From: Phaeodactylibacter luteus
GTDB lineage: Bacteria > Bacteroidota > Bacteroidia > Chitinophagales > Saprospiraceae
Direction of reading: 5' to 3'
Assembly (NCBI RefSeq): GCF_007993045.1
Contig: NZ_VOOR01000008.1
Span: 1 to 64,000 of the forward strand
DNA length: 64,000 bases
Part shown: piece after piece, positions 33,620-42,853 of the stretch
How the letters are laid out: each line of letters starts with the position of its first letter
Position numbering within the stretch: position 1 is the first letter of the stretch
Position numbers and translations under genes: made by a program
Notes under the pieces: model-generated
Database searches by the model: none
Seen by the model: only the letters and a program-made list of their open reading frames with translations
What the model was told of the DNA's origin: nothing

Positions 33620-34047
33620 AGCCTTGTATACGGGAAGGCACAATAGAAGAAGCGGTGTGGATCTCGGCTCAGCTGCCTGAATTTGTGGCACCTTACCCCG
33701 CTTCGGCCTATCGTGAAAGGCTGGCCGGAGTGCCTCATCTGATCCTTCTTGCCTGTGTGGGCGGGAAGGCTGCCGGCTTTAAAGTAGGTTACGAACTGGA
33801 GGGCAGCTTTTATTCCTGGATGGGCGGAGTGCTCCCTGATTACCGCCGTAGGGGGGTAGCACGGGCCTTGGCATCAGAGCAGGAGTCCTGGGCTAAGCAG
33901 CGGGGGTACAGCCGGCTCCTGATGAAAAGCAGGAACGAGCACCGGGCCATGCTAATTTTTGCCTTGAGCAACGGATTTAGCATTTCAAGCGTTGAAAAAA
34001 GGCCTGTGCTTTCAGCCAACCGGATATGGCTGGAGAAGGTCTTGTGA
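33616..34047 (+). CDS. GNAT family N-acetyltransferase
   Basis: 143 residues; GTG start overlaps the exonuclease III stop (GTGA). The acetyl-CoA motif is GGVLPDYRRRGVARALASEQE (Q/RxxGxG/A type) at about residues 72-92, followed by RNEHRAMLIFALSNGF, the GNAT motif B. The N-terminal EGTIEEAVWISAQLPEF is the first strand and helix. The substrate cannot be deduced. Translational coupling to the repair enzyme is likely but need not reflect function. Confidence 0.9.
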   Translation: MKPCIREGTIEEAVWISAQLPEFVAPYPASAYRERLAGVPHLILLACVGGKAAGFKVGYELEGSFYSWMGGVLPDYRRRGVARALASEQESWAKQRGYSRLLMKSRNEHRAMLIFALSNGFSISSVEKRPVLSANRIWLEKVL

Positions 34048-34117
34048 TATTGAATAAAGCCCGCTGCGGCGGGCGCTCTGTGAACAGGGCTACCGGCCCG
34101 CAAAAAACTAACCAAAT

Positions 34118-34999
34118 ATGAATCGTTTACTTTGTTTGCTGGCTTTGTCCGTCCTATGTATATGGAGCCCGCTCGCCGGGCAGGAGTTCTCTGGCGGCTT
34201 TCGCGCAGGCCTGAACTTTACGACCATATCGGGGCCCTCTGAAATGGGAGCAGGAGGGGGAGAGCTCGAGGAGTACCGGATCTCTAATGGCTTCCACATT
34301 GGGGCCATCGCCAATGTCCGGTTTACGGATGTGTTCCGCTTGCGAGGTGAGCTGCTGTTTTCCCAAAAAGGTGGCGTTTACGGTTACACAGGGGATTCTT
34401 ACTGGGTCTTCCGCCCGCTTGACGGCAGCGAGCCCTTTGTGGCAACGGGCAACCGGGAAACTACCCTTGAGGTGACCAACTCGTACATCGATATCCCGGT
34501 GACGGGGGTGGCCAGGTTGGGCAAGTTCGAGCTGAGCGCTGGCATGAGCGTTGGTTTCCTGGTAGGCTCAAAGGCAGCAGGGGAAGTGCGGTTTGCAGGG
34601 CAGACACCGCTAGGCAACGCTGTAGACCCTTTTGTCATCGTCCTCGATTACGATTACTTGGCGAACCCCTTCAATGAAGCCGATGCGGTACAGGCCGGGG
34701 TCCGGCGTTTAGACAGCAAGGATGTTGCTATCCCTGAAACGCTGGGGGCGTACTATGAAGGAGTAGATACAGATGAGAACCTGTTCAATACCATCGATAT
34801 AGGCTTGGTAGGTGGTGTTGCCTATTACTTGAATCAGGGGCTGTTCATGGGGCTGCGCCTCAACTATGGGCTTTCTGATGTGACCAATGAGGCCAGGGAT
34901 ATTTCCCGTCAGGAGATTAACGGCGCACAGGGCTATACTTTTCGGGACGACAAAGACCAAAACCTGAACTTGCAGCTTTCAGTGGGCTTCAGCTTTTAA
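34118..34999 (+). CDS. Outer-membrane beta-barrel protein (porin family, PorT-like)
   Basis: 293 residues with signal peptide (MNRLLCLLALSVLCIWSPLAGQ). Repeated short beta-hairpin patterns: SGGFRAGLNFTTISG, GFHIGAIANVRFTDVFRLRGELLFSQKGG, YIDIPVTGVARLG.FELSAG and GLFMGLRLNYGLSDV, ending VGFSF with the terminal aromatic of outer-membrane proteins. Such proteins are annotated as outer membrane beta-barrel domain proteins in Bacteroidota. Function and ligand unknown. Likely co-transcribed with the SRPBCC gene 12 bases downstream. Confidence 0.82.
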   Translation: MNRLLCLLALSVLCIWSPLAGQEFSGGFRAGLNFTTISGPSEMGAGGGELEEYRISNGFHIGAIANVRFTDVFRLRGELLFSQKGGVYGYTGDSYWVFRPLDGSEPFVATGNRETTLEVTNSYIDIPVTGVARLGKFELSAGMSVGFLVGSKAAGEVRFAGQTPLGNAVDPFVIVLDYDYLANPFNEADAVQAGVRRLDSKDVAIPETLGAYYEGVDTDENLFNTIDIGLVGGVAYYLNQGLFMGLRLNYGLSDVTNEARDISRQEINGAQGYTFRDDKDQNLNLQLSVGFSF

Positions 35000-35011
35000 G
35001 GTGCATAAGTT

Positions 35012-35455
35012 ATGACGATCTTGACCACAATAGACATCAACCGGCCGGCAGCTGAGGTTTTCCGTTTTGTGGCAAAGGAGCCTCAGCAGATGAAATCCTG
35101 GATGAAGGGCTTTAAGGGCTACCGGCTGGAAAGGGGGCGCAAGCGTCAGCCTGGCAGTAGGGCGGTGTTGTCGTTTGAGGATGGGGGCGGCCAGCTGGAG
35201 GTCGTGGAAGAAGTGGCTGGAGTGGTGCCCGGGCGGCGCTTGGAGCTGGTATTGAAGAACAAAAACATGATCAGCGAGCAGGTATACGAATTTCTTGATC
35301 AAGGTGAAGGGCGTTGCCGGGTAAGGCTGATTTCCCGGGTACAGCTCAGGCCTTGGCTGTTCAATTTGTTCAGCCCATTTGTGAAGGGGCCAATGCAACG
35401 GCAGCAAGATGAAGACCTGGAGCGCCTGCGCAGGCAGCTTTCTGCCAAAGGATAG
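35012..35455 (+). CDS. SRPBCC family protein (polyketide cyclase/START-like)
   Basis: 147 residues. TILTTIDINRPAAEVFRFVAKEPQQMKSWMKG opens the helix-grip fold. Strands such as SRAVLSFEDGGGQLEVVEEVAG and EQVYEFLDQGEGRCRVRLISRV, and a C-terminal helix GPMQRQQDEDLERLRRQL, complete it. Cytosolic and of unknown ligand. It may be in an operon with the barrel protein upstream. R1 copy E follows immediately. Confidence 0.8.
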   Translation: MTILTTIDINRPAAEVFRFVAKEPQQMKSWMKGFKGYRLERGRKRQPGSRAVLSFEDGGGQLEVVEEVAGVVPGRRLELVLKNKNMISEQVYEFLDQGEGRCRVRLISRVQLRPWLFNLFSPFVKGPMQRQQDEDLERLRRQLSAKG

Positions 35456-35471
35456 GCGGAAAGCCATTCTG

Positions 35472-35745
35472 GTGTAAACCCCAATACCGCAGCCGTGTAT
35501 GTTTTTCGGGATCTAGCCTGGCATTGGCCTAGCGCTGCGAAGGGGTGTAAGCCCGATAGGGCCGAGCGGACAGCGAGCCCCGGAGCATAGCGGCACCTGC
35601 CTGCCTGCCCCATCCTTGCGGCAGGGGCAGGCCCCACATCCCGCGAAGCAGGCAAGACAGGGGACATCACATTGTGTAGGGGCAGGCCCATTTCGCGAGG
35701 CAGGCTGGGCAGGCGCAAAAAAACAAACGACAATTTGGTTTGCGC
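35472..35745 (+). mobile_element. R1 element (MITE-like), copy E, longest copy
   Basis: Ends GTGTAAACC (35472-35480) and GGTTTGCGC (35737-35745). The right half carries extra segments with CCTGCCCC/GGGGCAGG repeats. GCCATTCT occurs on both sides (35463-35470 and 35752-35759), a candidate 8-bp target duplication with 1 and 6 bases between it and the ends. It lies between convergent genes (SRPBCC and ftsH). Confidence 0.78.
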
Positions 35746-35795
35746 TTAGCCGCCATTCTTGCCTCACGGCGACAGTACATCAGAGCATAACCAAC

Positions 35796-35832
35796 AAAAA
35801 GGCCGCGCAGCTTCCTAGCTGCGCGGCCTTTT
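35796..35832. terminator. Bidirectional terminator between R1 copy E and ftsH
   Basis: AAAAAGGCCGCGCAGCT-tcct-AGCTGCGCGGCCTTTT is a perfect stem with A and T runs, located 24 bases beyond the ftsH stop on the minus strand. Confidence 0.9.
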
Positions 35833-35855
35833 ACATCGAGAGGAGCCCAAAAAGG

Positions 35856-37925
35856 CTACGCCTTATTTGGCGTTTCCGTTTCTTCTTCCTTGCCATCGGG
35901 ACCATCGGTGCCGCTATTGAGCCCATTTGGGGAAGGCGTTACGCTGCTGCCTTCGGGCATGTGCTCTTCAACAGCTGCAGCTATTTCTTTGCGCTTTTCA
36001 TCTCCAGGCCGAGGGCCGATGAGGCGCTCTACATCGGATTTAAGCAATACCTCTTTCTCCAAGAGCTGACTGGCAAGGATCTCGAGCTCTTCGCGGCGCT
36101 CCCTTAGGAGCACTTTAGCCCTTTCGTACTGCGATTCCACCAGTTTGCGGACTTCCGTGTCAATTAGTGTGGCTGTGCTATCAGAGTAAGGCCGTTGGAA
36201 TTGATCTTGAGACAGGCCGTAGAAAGAGACCTGCCCTACCTGTTCGTTCATGCCAAAGACCGTAATCATGCTGTAAGCCATCTTGGTGACCTGGTCCAAG
36301 TCGTTTTGTGCGCCGGTTGAGATTTTATCGAAAATGATAGATTCCGCAGCCCGCCCGCCGAAAGTCATGCACATACGGTCGAGGAGCTGCTCGGTCCGTG
36401 TGATGTACTCTTCTTTCGGGAGGTACTGTGCATAGCCGAGGGTGCCAAGCCCACGGGGCACGATGGTCACTTTGACAAGGGGAGAAGCGTGAGGGAGGAA
36501 CCATCCGCAGACGGCATGCCCGGCTTCGTGGTAAGCGATGATTTTCTTTTCGTCCGGAGAGATGAGCTTATTTTTCTTTTCCAGCCCGCCGATGATGCGG
36601 TCGAGTGCATAGTTGAAGTCGTCGATATCCACAGCCTGTTTATTGCGGCGAGCGGCGACCAGAGCGGCTTCGTTACAGATGTTGGCGATATCTGCACCAG
36701 CAAACCCAGGCGTCATTTCGGCCAGTTCTTCCGGTTCTACGCCAGGTGCTGTTTTTATGGTCTTCAAGTGCACACTGAAGATGGCTTTCCTTCCCTTGAG
36801 GTCAGGGCGGTCAATGCCGATTTGGCGGTCAAAGCGGCCAGGGCGGAGCAATGCGCTGTCAAGCACATCCGGCCGGTTGGTAGCAGCCATCAGGATGACC
36901 CCTTTGTCGGTACTGAAGCCGTCCATTTCCACGAGCAGCTGATTGAGGGTGTTCTCCCGTTCGTCATTCCCGCCTTGCATATTCCCGCGGCCACGGGCGC
37001 GGCCAATGGCATCGATTTCATCTATAAATATGATACAAGGAGCCTTTTCGCGGGCCTGCTTGAAGAGGTCGCGCACGCGCGAGGCGCCCACGCCTACGAA
37101 CATTTCCACAAAGTCAGACCCAGAAATAGAGAAGAAAGGAGCGCCGGCTTCTCCGGCAACGGCTTTGGCCAAAAGGGTTTTACCGGTGCCCGGAGGGCCG
37201 ACCAGTAAGACACCCTTAGGGATTTTGCCGCCCAAGGCAGTATATTTTTTAGGGTTTTTCAGGAAGTCAACGACTTCCATGACTTCCTCCTTCGCTTCGT
37301 CCAGCCCGGCAACATCCTGAAAAGTGACGTTGACCTTGCTGTTCTGGTCGAACAGTGTTGCTTTAGATTTGCCGATGTTGAAAATTTGAGCACCGGGCCC
37401 GCCAGCGCCTCCGCTTACGCGCCGCATGATGAATACCCATATAGCAACGACGATGATAATGGGGAGCACCCATCCCAAGAGAGGGGTCAGCCAGTTTTGG
37501 CGGGTATCGTAAATAGGGCTCACCTGATCGGCACTTTCGATGCCTGCTTTGTCCTGCACTTCGTAGAGCCAGTCTTCAAAAGATTCAACAGAGCCAATTT
37601 CGCGCCAGTACTGATAGCTGTCGCCGCTGAGGGCGGAGCGCTGCTCTGCATCCTTGTAAAACTCAGGCTTTTCTTCCAGGGCAGACTTCTTGACGTAAAT
37701 ATAAGCCCGTTTGCTGTTGATGACCATGAGCTTTTCCACGTCTTGGCTAGCCAGCATTTCGCCAAGCTTAGTGCGGCTCACCTGTTCGCGTGTCCCTTCG
37801 GACATGCTGTAGAAGTTGAGCGCAAGCAGGAAAAGCGCGATGATGCCATAAATCCAATACGTATTGAATTTAGGGCCGCCCGGCTTGTTGGCATCCGGCT
37901 TGTTATTATTGTTTGTGTTTTCCAT
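35856..37925 (-). CDS. ftsH: ATP-dependent zinc metalloprotease FtsH
   Basis: 689 residues. Two membrane segments (about 24-42 and 153-173) enclose a periplasmic domain. The AAA domain has Walker A ([14 protein letters not shown]), Walker B ([13 protein letters not shown]), and second region of homology ([21 protein letters not shown]). The M41 zinc site is [15 protein letters not shown] Gly-rich linker ([21 protein letters not shown]) and a charged C-terminal tail are typical of Bacteroidota. It degrades unfolded membrane and some cytosolic proteins. Upstream of it lies rsfS, a common neighbour. Confidence 0.97.
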   Translation of the reverse strand: MENTNNNNKPDANKPGGPKFNTYWIYGIIALFLLALNFYSMSEGTREQVSRTKLGEMLASQDVEKLMVINSKRAYIYVKKSALEEKPEFYKDAEQRSALSGDSYQYWREIGSVESFEDWLYEVQDKAGIESADQVSPIYDTRQNWLTPLLGWVLPIIIVVAIWVFIMRRVSGGAGGPGAQIFNIGKSKATLFDQNSKVNVTFQDVAGLDEAKEEVMEVVDFLKNPKKYTALGGKIPKGVLLVGPPGTGKTLLAKAVAGEAGAPFFSISGSDFVEMFVGVGASRVRDLFKQAREKAPCIIFIDEIDAIGRARGRGNMQGGNDERENTLNQLLVEMDGFSTDKGVILMAATNRPDVLDSALLRPGRFDRQIGIDRPDLKGRKAIFSVHLKTIKTAPGVEPEELAEMTPGFAGADIANICNEAALVAARRNKQAVDIDDFNYALDRIIGGLEKKNKLISPDEKKIIAYHEAGHAVCGWFLPHASPLVKVTIVPRGLGTLGYAQYLPKEEYITRTEQLLDRMCMTFGGRAAESIIFDKISTGAQNDLDQVTKMAYSMITVFGMNEQVGQVSFYGLSQDQFQRPYSDSTATLIDTEVRKLVESQYERAKVLLRERREELEILASQLLEKEVLLKSDVERLIGPRPGDEKRKEIAAAVEEHMPEGSSVTPSPNGLNSGTDGPDGKEEETETPNKA

Positions 37926-38087
37926 TCAGAAAATCTTTACAAATTTCGAAAGGCTTCAGCCTTAGGTTTTGCTATAAAAAATAAAGCGCGCAGAGCGCTG
38001 GGCAAGGTGTTTTGCCCTGAGCAATCTACTAAGTAACGTAGCAGTACGGGTTTCGTTGCCAGATTTCGGCCAAGAGTTGCGGCAAGG

Positions 38088-38474
38088 CTACAAACTTTCG
38101 TATTCCGTGATGCGGGCGTCGCTCCACAAGTTCTCCAATTCGTAGAAGTTCCGCTTTTCTTTGTGGAAGATGTGGGCTACGGTCGTGAAATAGTCTATGC
38201 AGACCCAAGTAGCGCCTCTGTCGCCTTCCACATGGCTGGCGTAGGTGCCGGTCTCCTGCCGTATACGCTTCTGTATATTGTCTGCGATGGCTTTCACCTG
38301 AGTGTTAGAGTCGCCTTCACAGATGATGAAGTAATCCGTCGGGGCATCGTGCAATTTGCGCATATCGAGTTTTACGATGCTTTTACCTTTGATGTCTTGA
38401 ATACTTTCTATGATAAGGTCATTCAGTTCCTCGGTCGTGAATGGCTGTGGCTGTACTTTAGCGTGTGAATTCAA
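38088..38474 (-). CDS. rsfS: Ribosome silencing factor RsfS
   Basis: 128 residues of the Iojap/RsfS family. FTTEELNDLIIESIQDIKGKSIVKLDMRKL, DYFIICEGDSNTQVKAIADNI and HVEGDRGATWVCIDYFTTVAHIFHKEKRNFYELENLW, with the conserved WVCIDY. It binds ribosomal protein uL14 and blocks subunit joining when nutrients fall. Located between ftsH and the divergent birA, a conserved Bacteroidota arrangement. Confidence 0.95.
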   Translation of the reverse strand: MNSHAKVQPQPFTTEELNDLIIESIQDIKGKSIVKLDMRKLHDAPTDYFIICEGDSNTQVKAIADNIQKRIRQETGTYASHVEGDRGATWVCIDYFTTVAHIFHKEKRNFYELENLWSDARITEYESL

Positions 38475-38487
38475 ACTCAGATTTTAT

Positions 38488-38495
38488 TAATTTTG
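38488..38495 (+). promoter_or_regulatory. Predicted -7 element (TAATTTTG) for birA
   Basis: An exact TAnnTTTG match in the divergent region upstream of birA. The -33 side has no clear TTG. The leader to the likely start at 38681 would be about 180 bases. Confidence 0.4.
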
Positions 38496-38680
38496 CTTAA
38501 GGAATTGATTCAGCTTCGGTCAATAAAGATGGAGCTTTTGGCTCCTGCTCTGCTGAACCTGTCAACTGTTGCGGGGAAGGGTTGGAGCTCAAGCTCGCCC
38601 CACAGTGGGGGCAGCTAGTTCGGCCAGCCCCTGCTGCTCAGCGGCCTTTACAACAACTAAAAGTATCAAATAATTTACGG

Positions 38681-39451
38681 TTGCAGTATAAAAACACGCT
38701 TTTTATTGGAAAGGTTGTTCATGCGTTTTCAGCTTTGCCATCAACCAATTCCCATGCACAGGAGCTACTCTCAAAAAGCACGCCAATTGAAGGGACTGTC
38801 ATAACGGCGGCGGAACAAACTGCGGGCAGAGGACAAATTGGCAGCCGTTGGTATAGCCCTGCCAGTTTGTGCATCAGCATGAGCGTCATCCTTTACCCTC
38901 GTTTTCTGGAAGCCCGGCGTCAGTTTGGGCTGAACATCATAGCCGCTCTTGCTGTCCGGGATACCGTGCAGCACTTTCTGGCAGATGGCCCGCCCTGCCG
39001 TGTCAAATGGCCCAATGATGTTTATTTGGCCGGTAAAAAGGTGGCCGGTATTTTGATACAAAACCAGATTGCGGGCCGTCAGCTACAGCACACTATCATT
39101 GGTATTGGGCTGAATGTCAATGTTGAGCAATTCCCTCCGGCTTTGCCCTTGGCCATCTCCCTCCGGCAGGCCGGTGGGGCATTGTATGACCTATGGGCAG
39201 TGGAAGAGGCCCTTGGGCGCGCTTTGGAGCAGCGCTATCTTGCCCTCCGGGGCAAGCAAATTGCAAGCTTGCAGGAGGAGTATTACGAAAACCTTTTAGG
39301 CTACGGGGAGAGCTGCCGGTACCTGTTGCCGGGCGGGCGGGAGGTCGTTGCTGTGGGGAAGGGGGTAGATGAGGATGGGCGGCTGCGGCTTTGGTTCGAC
39401 GGGCAGGAGCAGGCATTCGGGCTGAAGGAAATACAGTGGCTGCCAGATTGA
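38681..39451 (+). CDS. birA: Biotin-[acetyl-CoA-carboxylase] ligase (short form, no HTH domain)
   Basis: 257 residues if translation starts at TTG 38681 (LQYKNTLFIGKVV). The frame continues to another TTG at 38582, but homologues begin near this point and no ATG or GTG is available. Core motifs: LPSTNSHAQELL, TAAEQTAGRGQIGSRWYSP (biotin-binding), VKWPNDVYLAGKKVAGILIQN and IIGIGLNVN. The C-terminal SH3-like domain is near LPGGREVVAVGKGVDEDGRL. It biotinylates the acyl-carboxylase carrier; without an HTH it would not repress transcription. Start codon uncertain. Confidence 0.92.
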   Translation: MQYKNTLFIGKVVHAFSALPSTNSHAQELLSKSTPIEGTVITAAEQTAGRGQIGSRWYSPASLCISMSVILYPRFLEARRQFGLNIIAALAVRDTVQHFLADGPPCRVKWPNDVYLAGKKVAGILIQNQIAGRQLQHTIIGIGLNVNVEQFPPALPLAISLRQAGGALYDLWAVEEALGRALEQRYLALRGKQIASLQEEYYENLLGYGESCRYLLPGGREVVAVGKGVDEDGRLRLWFDGQEQAFGLKEIQWLPD

Positions 39452-39533
39452 TTGCAGGGGGCTGCAACCACTGCGGCACCTGGTTGTTTGCACATTCATT
39501 ACTTCACGCTTTGCAGCAACCCAGCCTGATGAT

Positions 39534-40784
39534 ATGAAAGCATACCTGATTACGATAGGAGACGAAATCCTGATAGGCCAGATCATAGATACCAACTCCG
39601 CTTGGATGGGGCAGCAGCTCAACCTCAACGGCATGCAGGTGGCCGGCATCACTACCGCGCCTGATGAAGAGCAGGGGATAAGAGCCGCACTGCAGGAGGG
39701 GCTTTCGAAAGCCGATGCTGTGCTGATTACAGGAGGGCTGGGGCCTACAAAAGACGATGTGACCAAAAAAGTCTTGGCGGGCTTTACCGGTGGGCGCCTG
39801 CTCTTCCATGAGGAGACCTACCGGTCCATCACCCGCTTTTTTGAACAGCTAGGCCGTAAGCCAACAGAAGCCCACCGCCTACAGGCTTATATGCCAGATA
39901 ATGCCCAGCTGTTGCGCAACCGCATGGGGACGGCCCCAGGCATGTGGTTTGAACACGGGGGGAAGGTCCTTGTTTCTATGCCAGGGGTGCCTTATGAAAT
40001 GAAATCCCTTATGAAGGAGGAAGTCCTGCCCCGTCTGAAGGCGCAGTTTCCGCTAAGGGCTATTGCTCACCGGACCCTGTTGACTTCAGGCACTGGCGAA
40101 TCCCGGATTGCAGAGCGTATAGCTGACCTTGAGGATACCCTGCCGCCCCATATCAAGCTGGCCTACCTCCCCAACCTTGGGCAGGTCCGGCTCCGGCTTT
40201 CGGGCGAAGGTGCAGACCTGGCTTCACTTGAGCAGGAGGTCGATAGCTGGGCTAAGCGGTTCCGCGAGCGGCTTGTTGATATCGTTTTTGGCGAGGGCGC
40301 CGACCGGCTGCAGGCAGCGGTGGGGCGCTTGCTGCAAGAGCGGGGGTTGTTTTTGGCAACAGCCGAAAGCTGTACCGGCGGGTATGTTGGGCACTTGATC
40401 ACCTCTGTGCCGGGCTCCTCTGCTTATTACACAGGAGGGGCTGTAGTGTACTCCAATGAGCTAAAGCAGAAGCTTTTGGGCGTAAGCCCGCAAACGCTCA
40501 GCCAGCACGGGGCAGTGAGCGAGGAGGTTGTCCGCGAAATGGTAGCAGGAACAATAGAGCACATTGGCGGGCAGGTCGCTATAGCCATTTCAGGGATAGC
40601 AGGGCCTGGAGGAGGGACGCCGGATAAGCCGGTGGGCACGATCTGGCTGGCTGTGGGCAACCGTCAAGTTACAGAGGCCCTGCTCCTACGGGCAGGAAAG
40701 GACCGGGAGAAGAACATACAGTATACTGGGGCACATGCGCTGCACCTGCTTCGGCAGTTCTTGCTTCGGCACTATCCACAGTGA
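39534..40784 (+). CDS. cinA: CinA family protein (nicotinamide-nucleotide amidase, two domains)
   Basis: 416 residues. An N-terminal molybdopterin-binding-like domain (AYLITIGDEILIGQIIDTNSAW, LITGGLGPTKDDVTKKVL, MPGVPYEMKSLM) is joined to a C-terminal amidase domain (FLATAESCTGGYVGHLITSVPGSSAYYTGGAVVYSN, SGIAGPGGGTPDKPVGTIW). The C-terminal domain deamidates nicotinamide mononucleotide, part of the NAD salvage cycle. This is the full-length form. Downstream, 127 bases away, is the odhB-type gene with its own predicted promoter. Confidence 0.95.
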   Translation: MKAYLITIGDEILIGQIIDTNSAWMGQQLNLNGMQVAGITTAPDEEQGIRAALQEGLSKADAVLITGGLGPTKDDVTKKVLAGFTGGRLLFHEETYRSITRFFEQLGRKPTEAHRLQAYMPDNAQLLRNRMGTAPGMWFEHGGKVLVSMPGVPYEMKSLMKEEVLPRLKAQFPLRAIAHRTLLTSGTGESRIAERIADLEDTLPPHIKLAYLPNLGQVRLRLSGEGADLASLEQEVDSWAKRFRERLVDIVFGEGADRLQAAVGRLLQERGLFLATAESCTGGYVGHLITSVPGSSAYYTGGAVVYSNELKQKLLGVSPQTLSQHGAVSEEVVREMVAGTIEHIGGQVAIAISGIAGPGGGTPDKPVGTIWLAVGNRQVTEALLLRAGKDREKNIQYTGAHALHLLRQFLLRHYPQ

Positions 40785-40809
40785 AACGTGGCTTTGGTCA
40801 ATACGGTAT

Positions 40810-40840
40810 TTGTAATAGCCACCGAAAACGGCTAATTTTG
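40810..40840 (+). promoter_or_regulatory. Predicted Bacteroidota promoter for the E2 gene (TTG - 20 nt - TAATTTTG)
   Basis: TTG 40810-40812 and TAATTTTG 40833-40840 with a 20-base spacer, 72 bases upstream of the ATG at 40912. One of the best promoter matches in the window. Confidence 0.65.
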
Positions 40841-40911
40841 CAGCCGAAAAAGTGTGCCTTGCCACCAGGCGCTAACCAAATTAGAACCAAACTATACAAG
40901 AAAAAATCACT

Positions 40912-42258
40912 ATGGCTCAAGTTGAATTGATCATGCCCAAAATGGGCGAAAGTATCATGGAAGCGACCATCCTGAAGTGGGTGAAGCAAGTGGGGGATAC
41001 TGTAGAAGAGGATGAAACCATACTTGAGATCGCTACGGACAAGGTCGACTCAGAGGTGCCTTCCCCTGTATCAGGTACCATAAAGGAAATTCGTTTCCCA
41101 GAAGATGAGACCGTTGAAATCGGCAAGGTGATCGCCATTATCGAGACAGAAGGGGAGGGCGTGGCGCCTCAGCCCAGCCCCAGCGTGAAAGAAGAAGCGC
41201 CCGCAGAAGAAATGGCTGAAGAGGTTGCATCCCCTCAGCCTGAGCCAACCCCTGCTGCAGCAGAGGCCGCGCCCGCTGCCCGTACTGGCAGCGGCAACCG
41301 CTTTTACTCTCCTTTGGTCCGCACCATAGCAGACAAAGAGCAGATCAGCCTACAGGAGCTGGATCAGATCGAAGGCTCTGGACAGCAAGGGCGGGTGACC
41401 AAAAAAGACATTCTGGCTTATGTGGAGCAGCGCAAATCACAGGGCTCCTCACCTGCGACTGCGCCGGCTGCGCCCCGGAAGGAAGCCCCCTCAGCCCCTC
41501 AGCCGCCCCGGCAGCCTGCTGCTGCTCCTGCCGTGCATTCGAGTGATGACAACGTGGAGATCATTGAGATGGACCGTATGCGCCGCCTGATAGCGGACCA
41601 TATGGTCAATTCCAAGCAGACTTCGCCACACGTCACGTCTTTCGTAGAGGTGGATGTGACAGATATCGTTAACTGGCGCAACCGGGTGAAAAAAGCGTTC
41701 CAAGAGAAGCATGGAGAAAAAATCACTTTCACGCCTATTTTCATGGAGGCTGTTGCCAAGGCTATCTGCGACTTCCCAATGATCAATGCATCAGTTGACG
41801 GTTCGCAGATTATCCGTAAGAAGCAGGTGAACCTGGGCATGGCCGCTGCGTTGCCATCTGGCAACCTGATCGTCCCTGTGATCAAAAATGCGGATCAGCT
41901 CAACCTGCTCGGGCTTACCAAGCAAGTGAACAGCCTGGCTGCCCGTGCCCGCGCCAATCAACTTAAGCCGGAAGAGATACAGGGCGGCACTTTTACACTG
42001 ACCAATGTAGGCACCTTTGGCAATGTGATGGGCACCCCTATTATCAATCAGCCACAAGTGGCTATCCTGGCGGTGGGGGCAATCCGTAAAAAGCCCGCAG
42101 TAGTGGAAACCGAATACGGCGACTTGATTGCAGTGCGGCATATGATGTTCTTGTCGCTGTCTTATGACCACCGTGTGGTTGATGGCTTCTTGGGCGGCTC
42201 CTTCCTCCGTAGGGTAGGGGATTACCTAGAGGCGTTTGATGCGGATCAGCGCATTTAG
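40912..42258 (+). CDS. Dihydrolipoamide acyltransferase (2-oxo acid dehydrogenase E2 component)
   Basis: 448 residues. One lipoyl domain (IMPKMGESIMEATILKWVK, with the lipoyl Lys in EIATDKVDSEVPSP), an Ala/Pro/Glu-rich linker, an E3-binding domain (YSPLVRTIADKEQISLQEL, GRVTKKDILAYVE), and a catalytic domain with the motif DHRVVDGFLGGSFLRRV near the end. The overall sequence fits the branched-chain or 2-oxoglutarate type; the substrate cannot be fixed without E1 genes, which are absent from the window. Transcribed from its own promoter. The stop codon is also the left end of the R2 element. Confidence 0.92.
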   Translation: MAQVELIMPKMGESIMEATILKWVKQVGDTVEEDETILEIATDKVDSEVPSPVSGTIKEIRFPEDETVEIGKVIAIIETEGEGVAPQPSPSVKEEAPAEEMAEEVASPQPEPTPAAAEAAPAARTGSGNRFYSPLVRTIADKEQISLQELDQIEGSGQQGRVTKKDILAYVEQRKSQGSSPATAPAAPRKEAPSAPQPPRQPAAAPAVHSSDDNVEIIEMDRMRRLIADHMVNSKQTSPHVTSFVEVDVTDIVNWRNRVKKAFQEKHGEKITFTPIFMEAVAKAICDFPMINASVDGSQIIRKKQVNLGMAAALPSGNLIVPVIKNADQLNLLGLTKQVNSLAARARANQLKPEEIQGGTFTLTNVGTFGNVMGTPIINQPQVAILAVGAIRKKPAVVETEYGDLIAVRHMMFLSLSYDHRVVDGFLGGSFLRRVGDYLEAFDADQRI

Positions 42259-42636
42259 AGCATAATTGGAGCTCGTACTTGTTGCCAATCAACGTTTTAT
42301 GAGCCTGGCTTTCTCACTGAATTTTTATTTAGCCCGCTAAACTCAAATGAAGTGGCTTCGCCAGAACTCTGCCGGCTGTGCTGGGCGAGCCCCAAAGTGT
42401 GGCAGGCGTTTATACTTTTGGGGCTCTAGCCTGGCATTGGCCTAGCGCTGCGAAGGGGCGGCAGGCCTGATAAGGCCGAGCGAAGAGCGAGCCCCGTAGC
42501 ATAGCGGCACCTGCCCTCACGGCAGGAGCAGGCCCCTCAAAAAAACGACAATCTGGTTTGCGCCCGCTGTGCTGGCACAGTAGGTAGGTCATAAATTGTT
42601 GATTTTCATGATAGAACTGCTCCAAGCGAGCTCTTT
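42255..42636. repeat. R2 palindromic element, copy 2, split by R1 copy F
   Basis: The left half 42255-42384 matches R2 copy 1 from TTAGAGC to the middle (CAACGTTTTATGA.CCTGGCTT.CTCACT). The right half 42576-42636 is the mirrored end (GTCATAAATTGTTGATTTTCATG, then CTGCTCCAAGCGAGCTCTTT), which is the reverse complement of the left end with mismatches. Between them sits R1 copy F. The left end is at the stop codon of the E2 gene. Confidence 0.75.
42385..42563 (+). mobile_element. R1 element (MITE-like), copy F, inserted in R2
   Basis: Ends GCGAGCCCC (42385-42393, diverged) and GGTTTGCGC (42555-42563). The core is intact (GGCCTAGCGCTGCGAAGGGGC). The 10 bases GCTGTGCTGG occur immediately left (42375-42384) and 2 bases to the right (42566-42575), an exact target duplication of R2 sequence. 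Rejoining the R2 halves across one copy of the duplication restores alignment with R2 copy 1. Confidence 0.85.
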
Positions 42637-42680
42637 GAGCCTGCTAAATCTATCGATTGCCATGTAGCAATCGGAAAAGT

Positions 42681-42762
42681 GGCTGCATTTTGGTAAATTA
42701 AAGTCCGTTTTGCCTGCCAAGGCAGCGGAGCCGGGCATCCGGCAGTTTACCATAATGCAGCC
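42681..42762. repeat. 82-base inverted-repeat element upstream of the PorE-like gene
   Basis: GGCTGCATTTTGGTAAA (42681-42697) pairs with TTTACCATAATGCAGCC (42746-42762) at 16 of 17 positions. Inside, TGCCTGCCAAGGCAG and GCCGGGCATCCGGC form smaller hairpins. It could be a structured leader or a very small mobile element. It has no match elsewhere in the window. 42763-42853 has no gene. Confidence 0.55.
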
Positions 42763-42853
42763 CTCTTGCTTTACAGCCCTGCTGGGGCAGGTGCTGCAAA
42801 GAGGATGTACCCAAACCGAACAGTGCCCTTCGGCATCTTAACGCAACATCGAA

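Noticed and set aside
34050-34080. Hairpin GCCCGC-tgc-GGCGGGC between GNAT and the barrel gene as a terminator
   Set aside because: No T-run follows and the stem is short; too weak to list as a feature.
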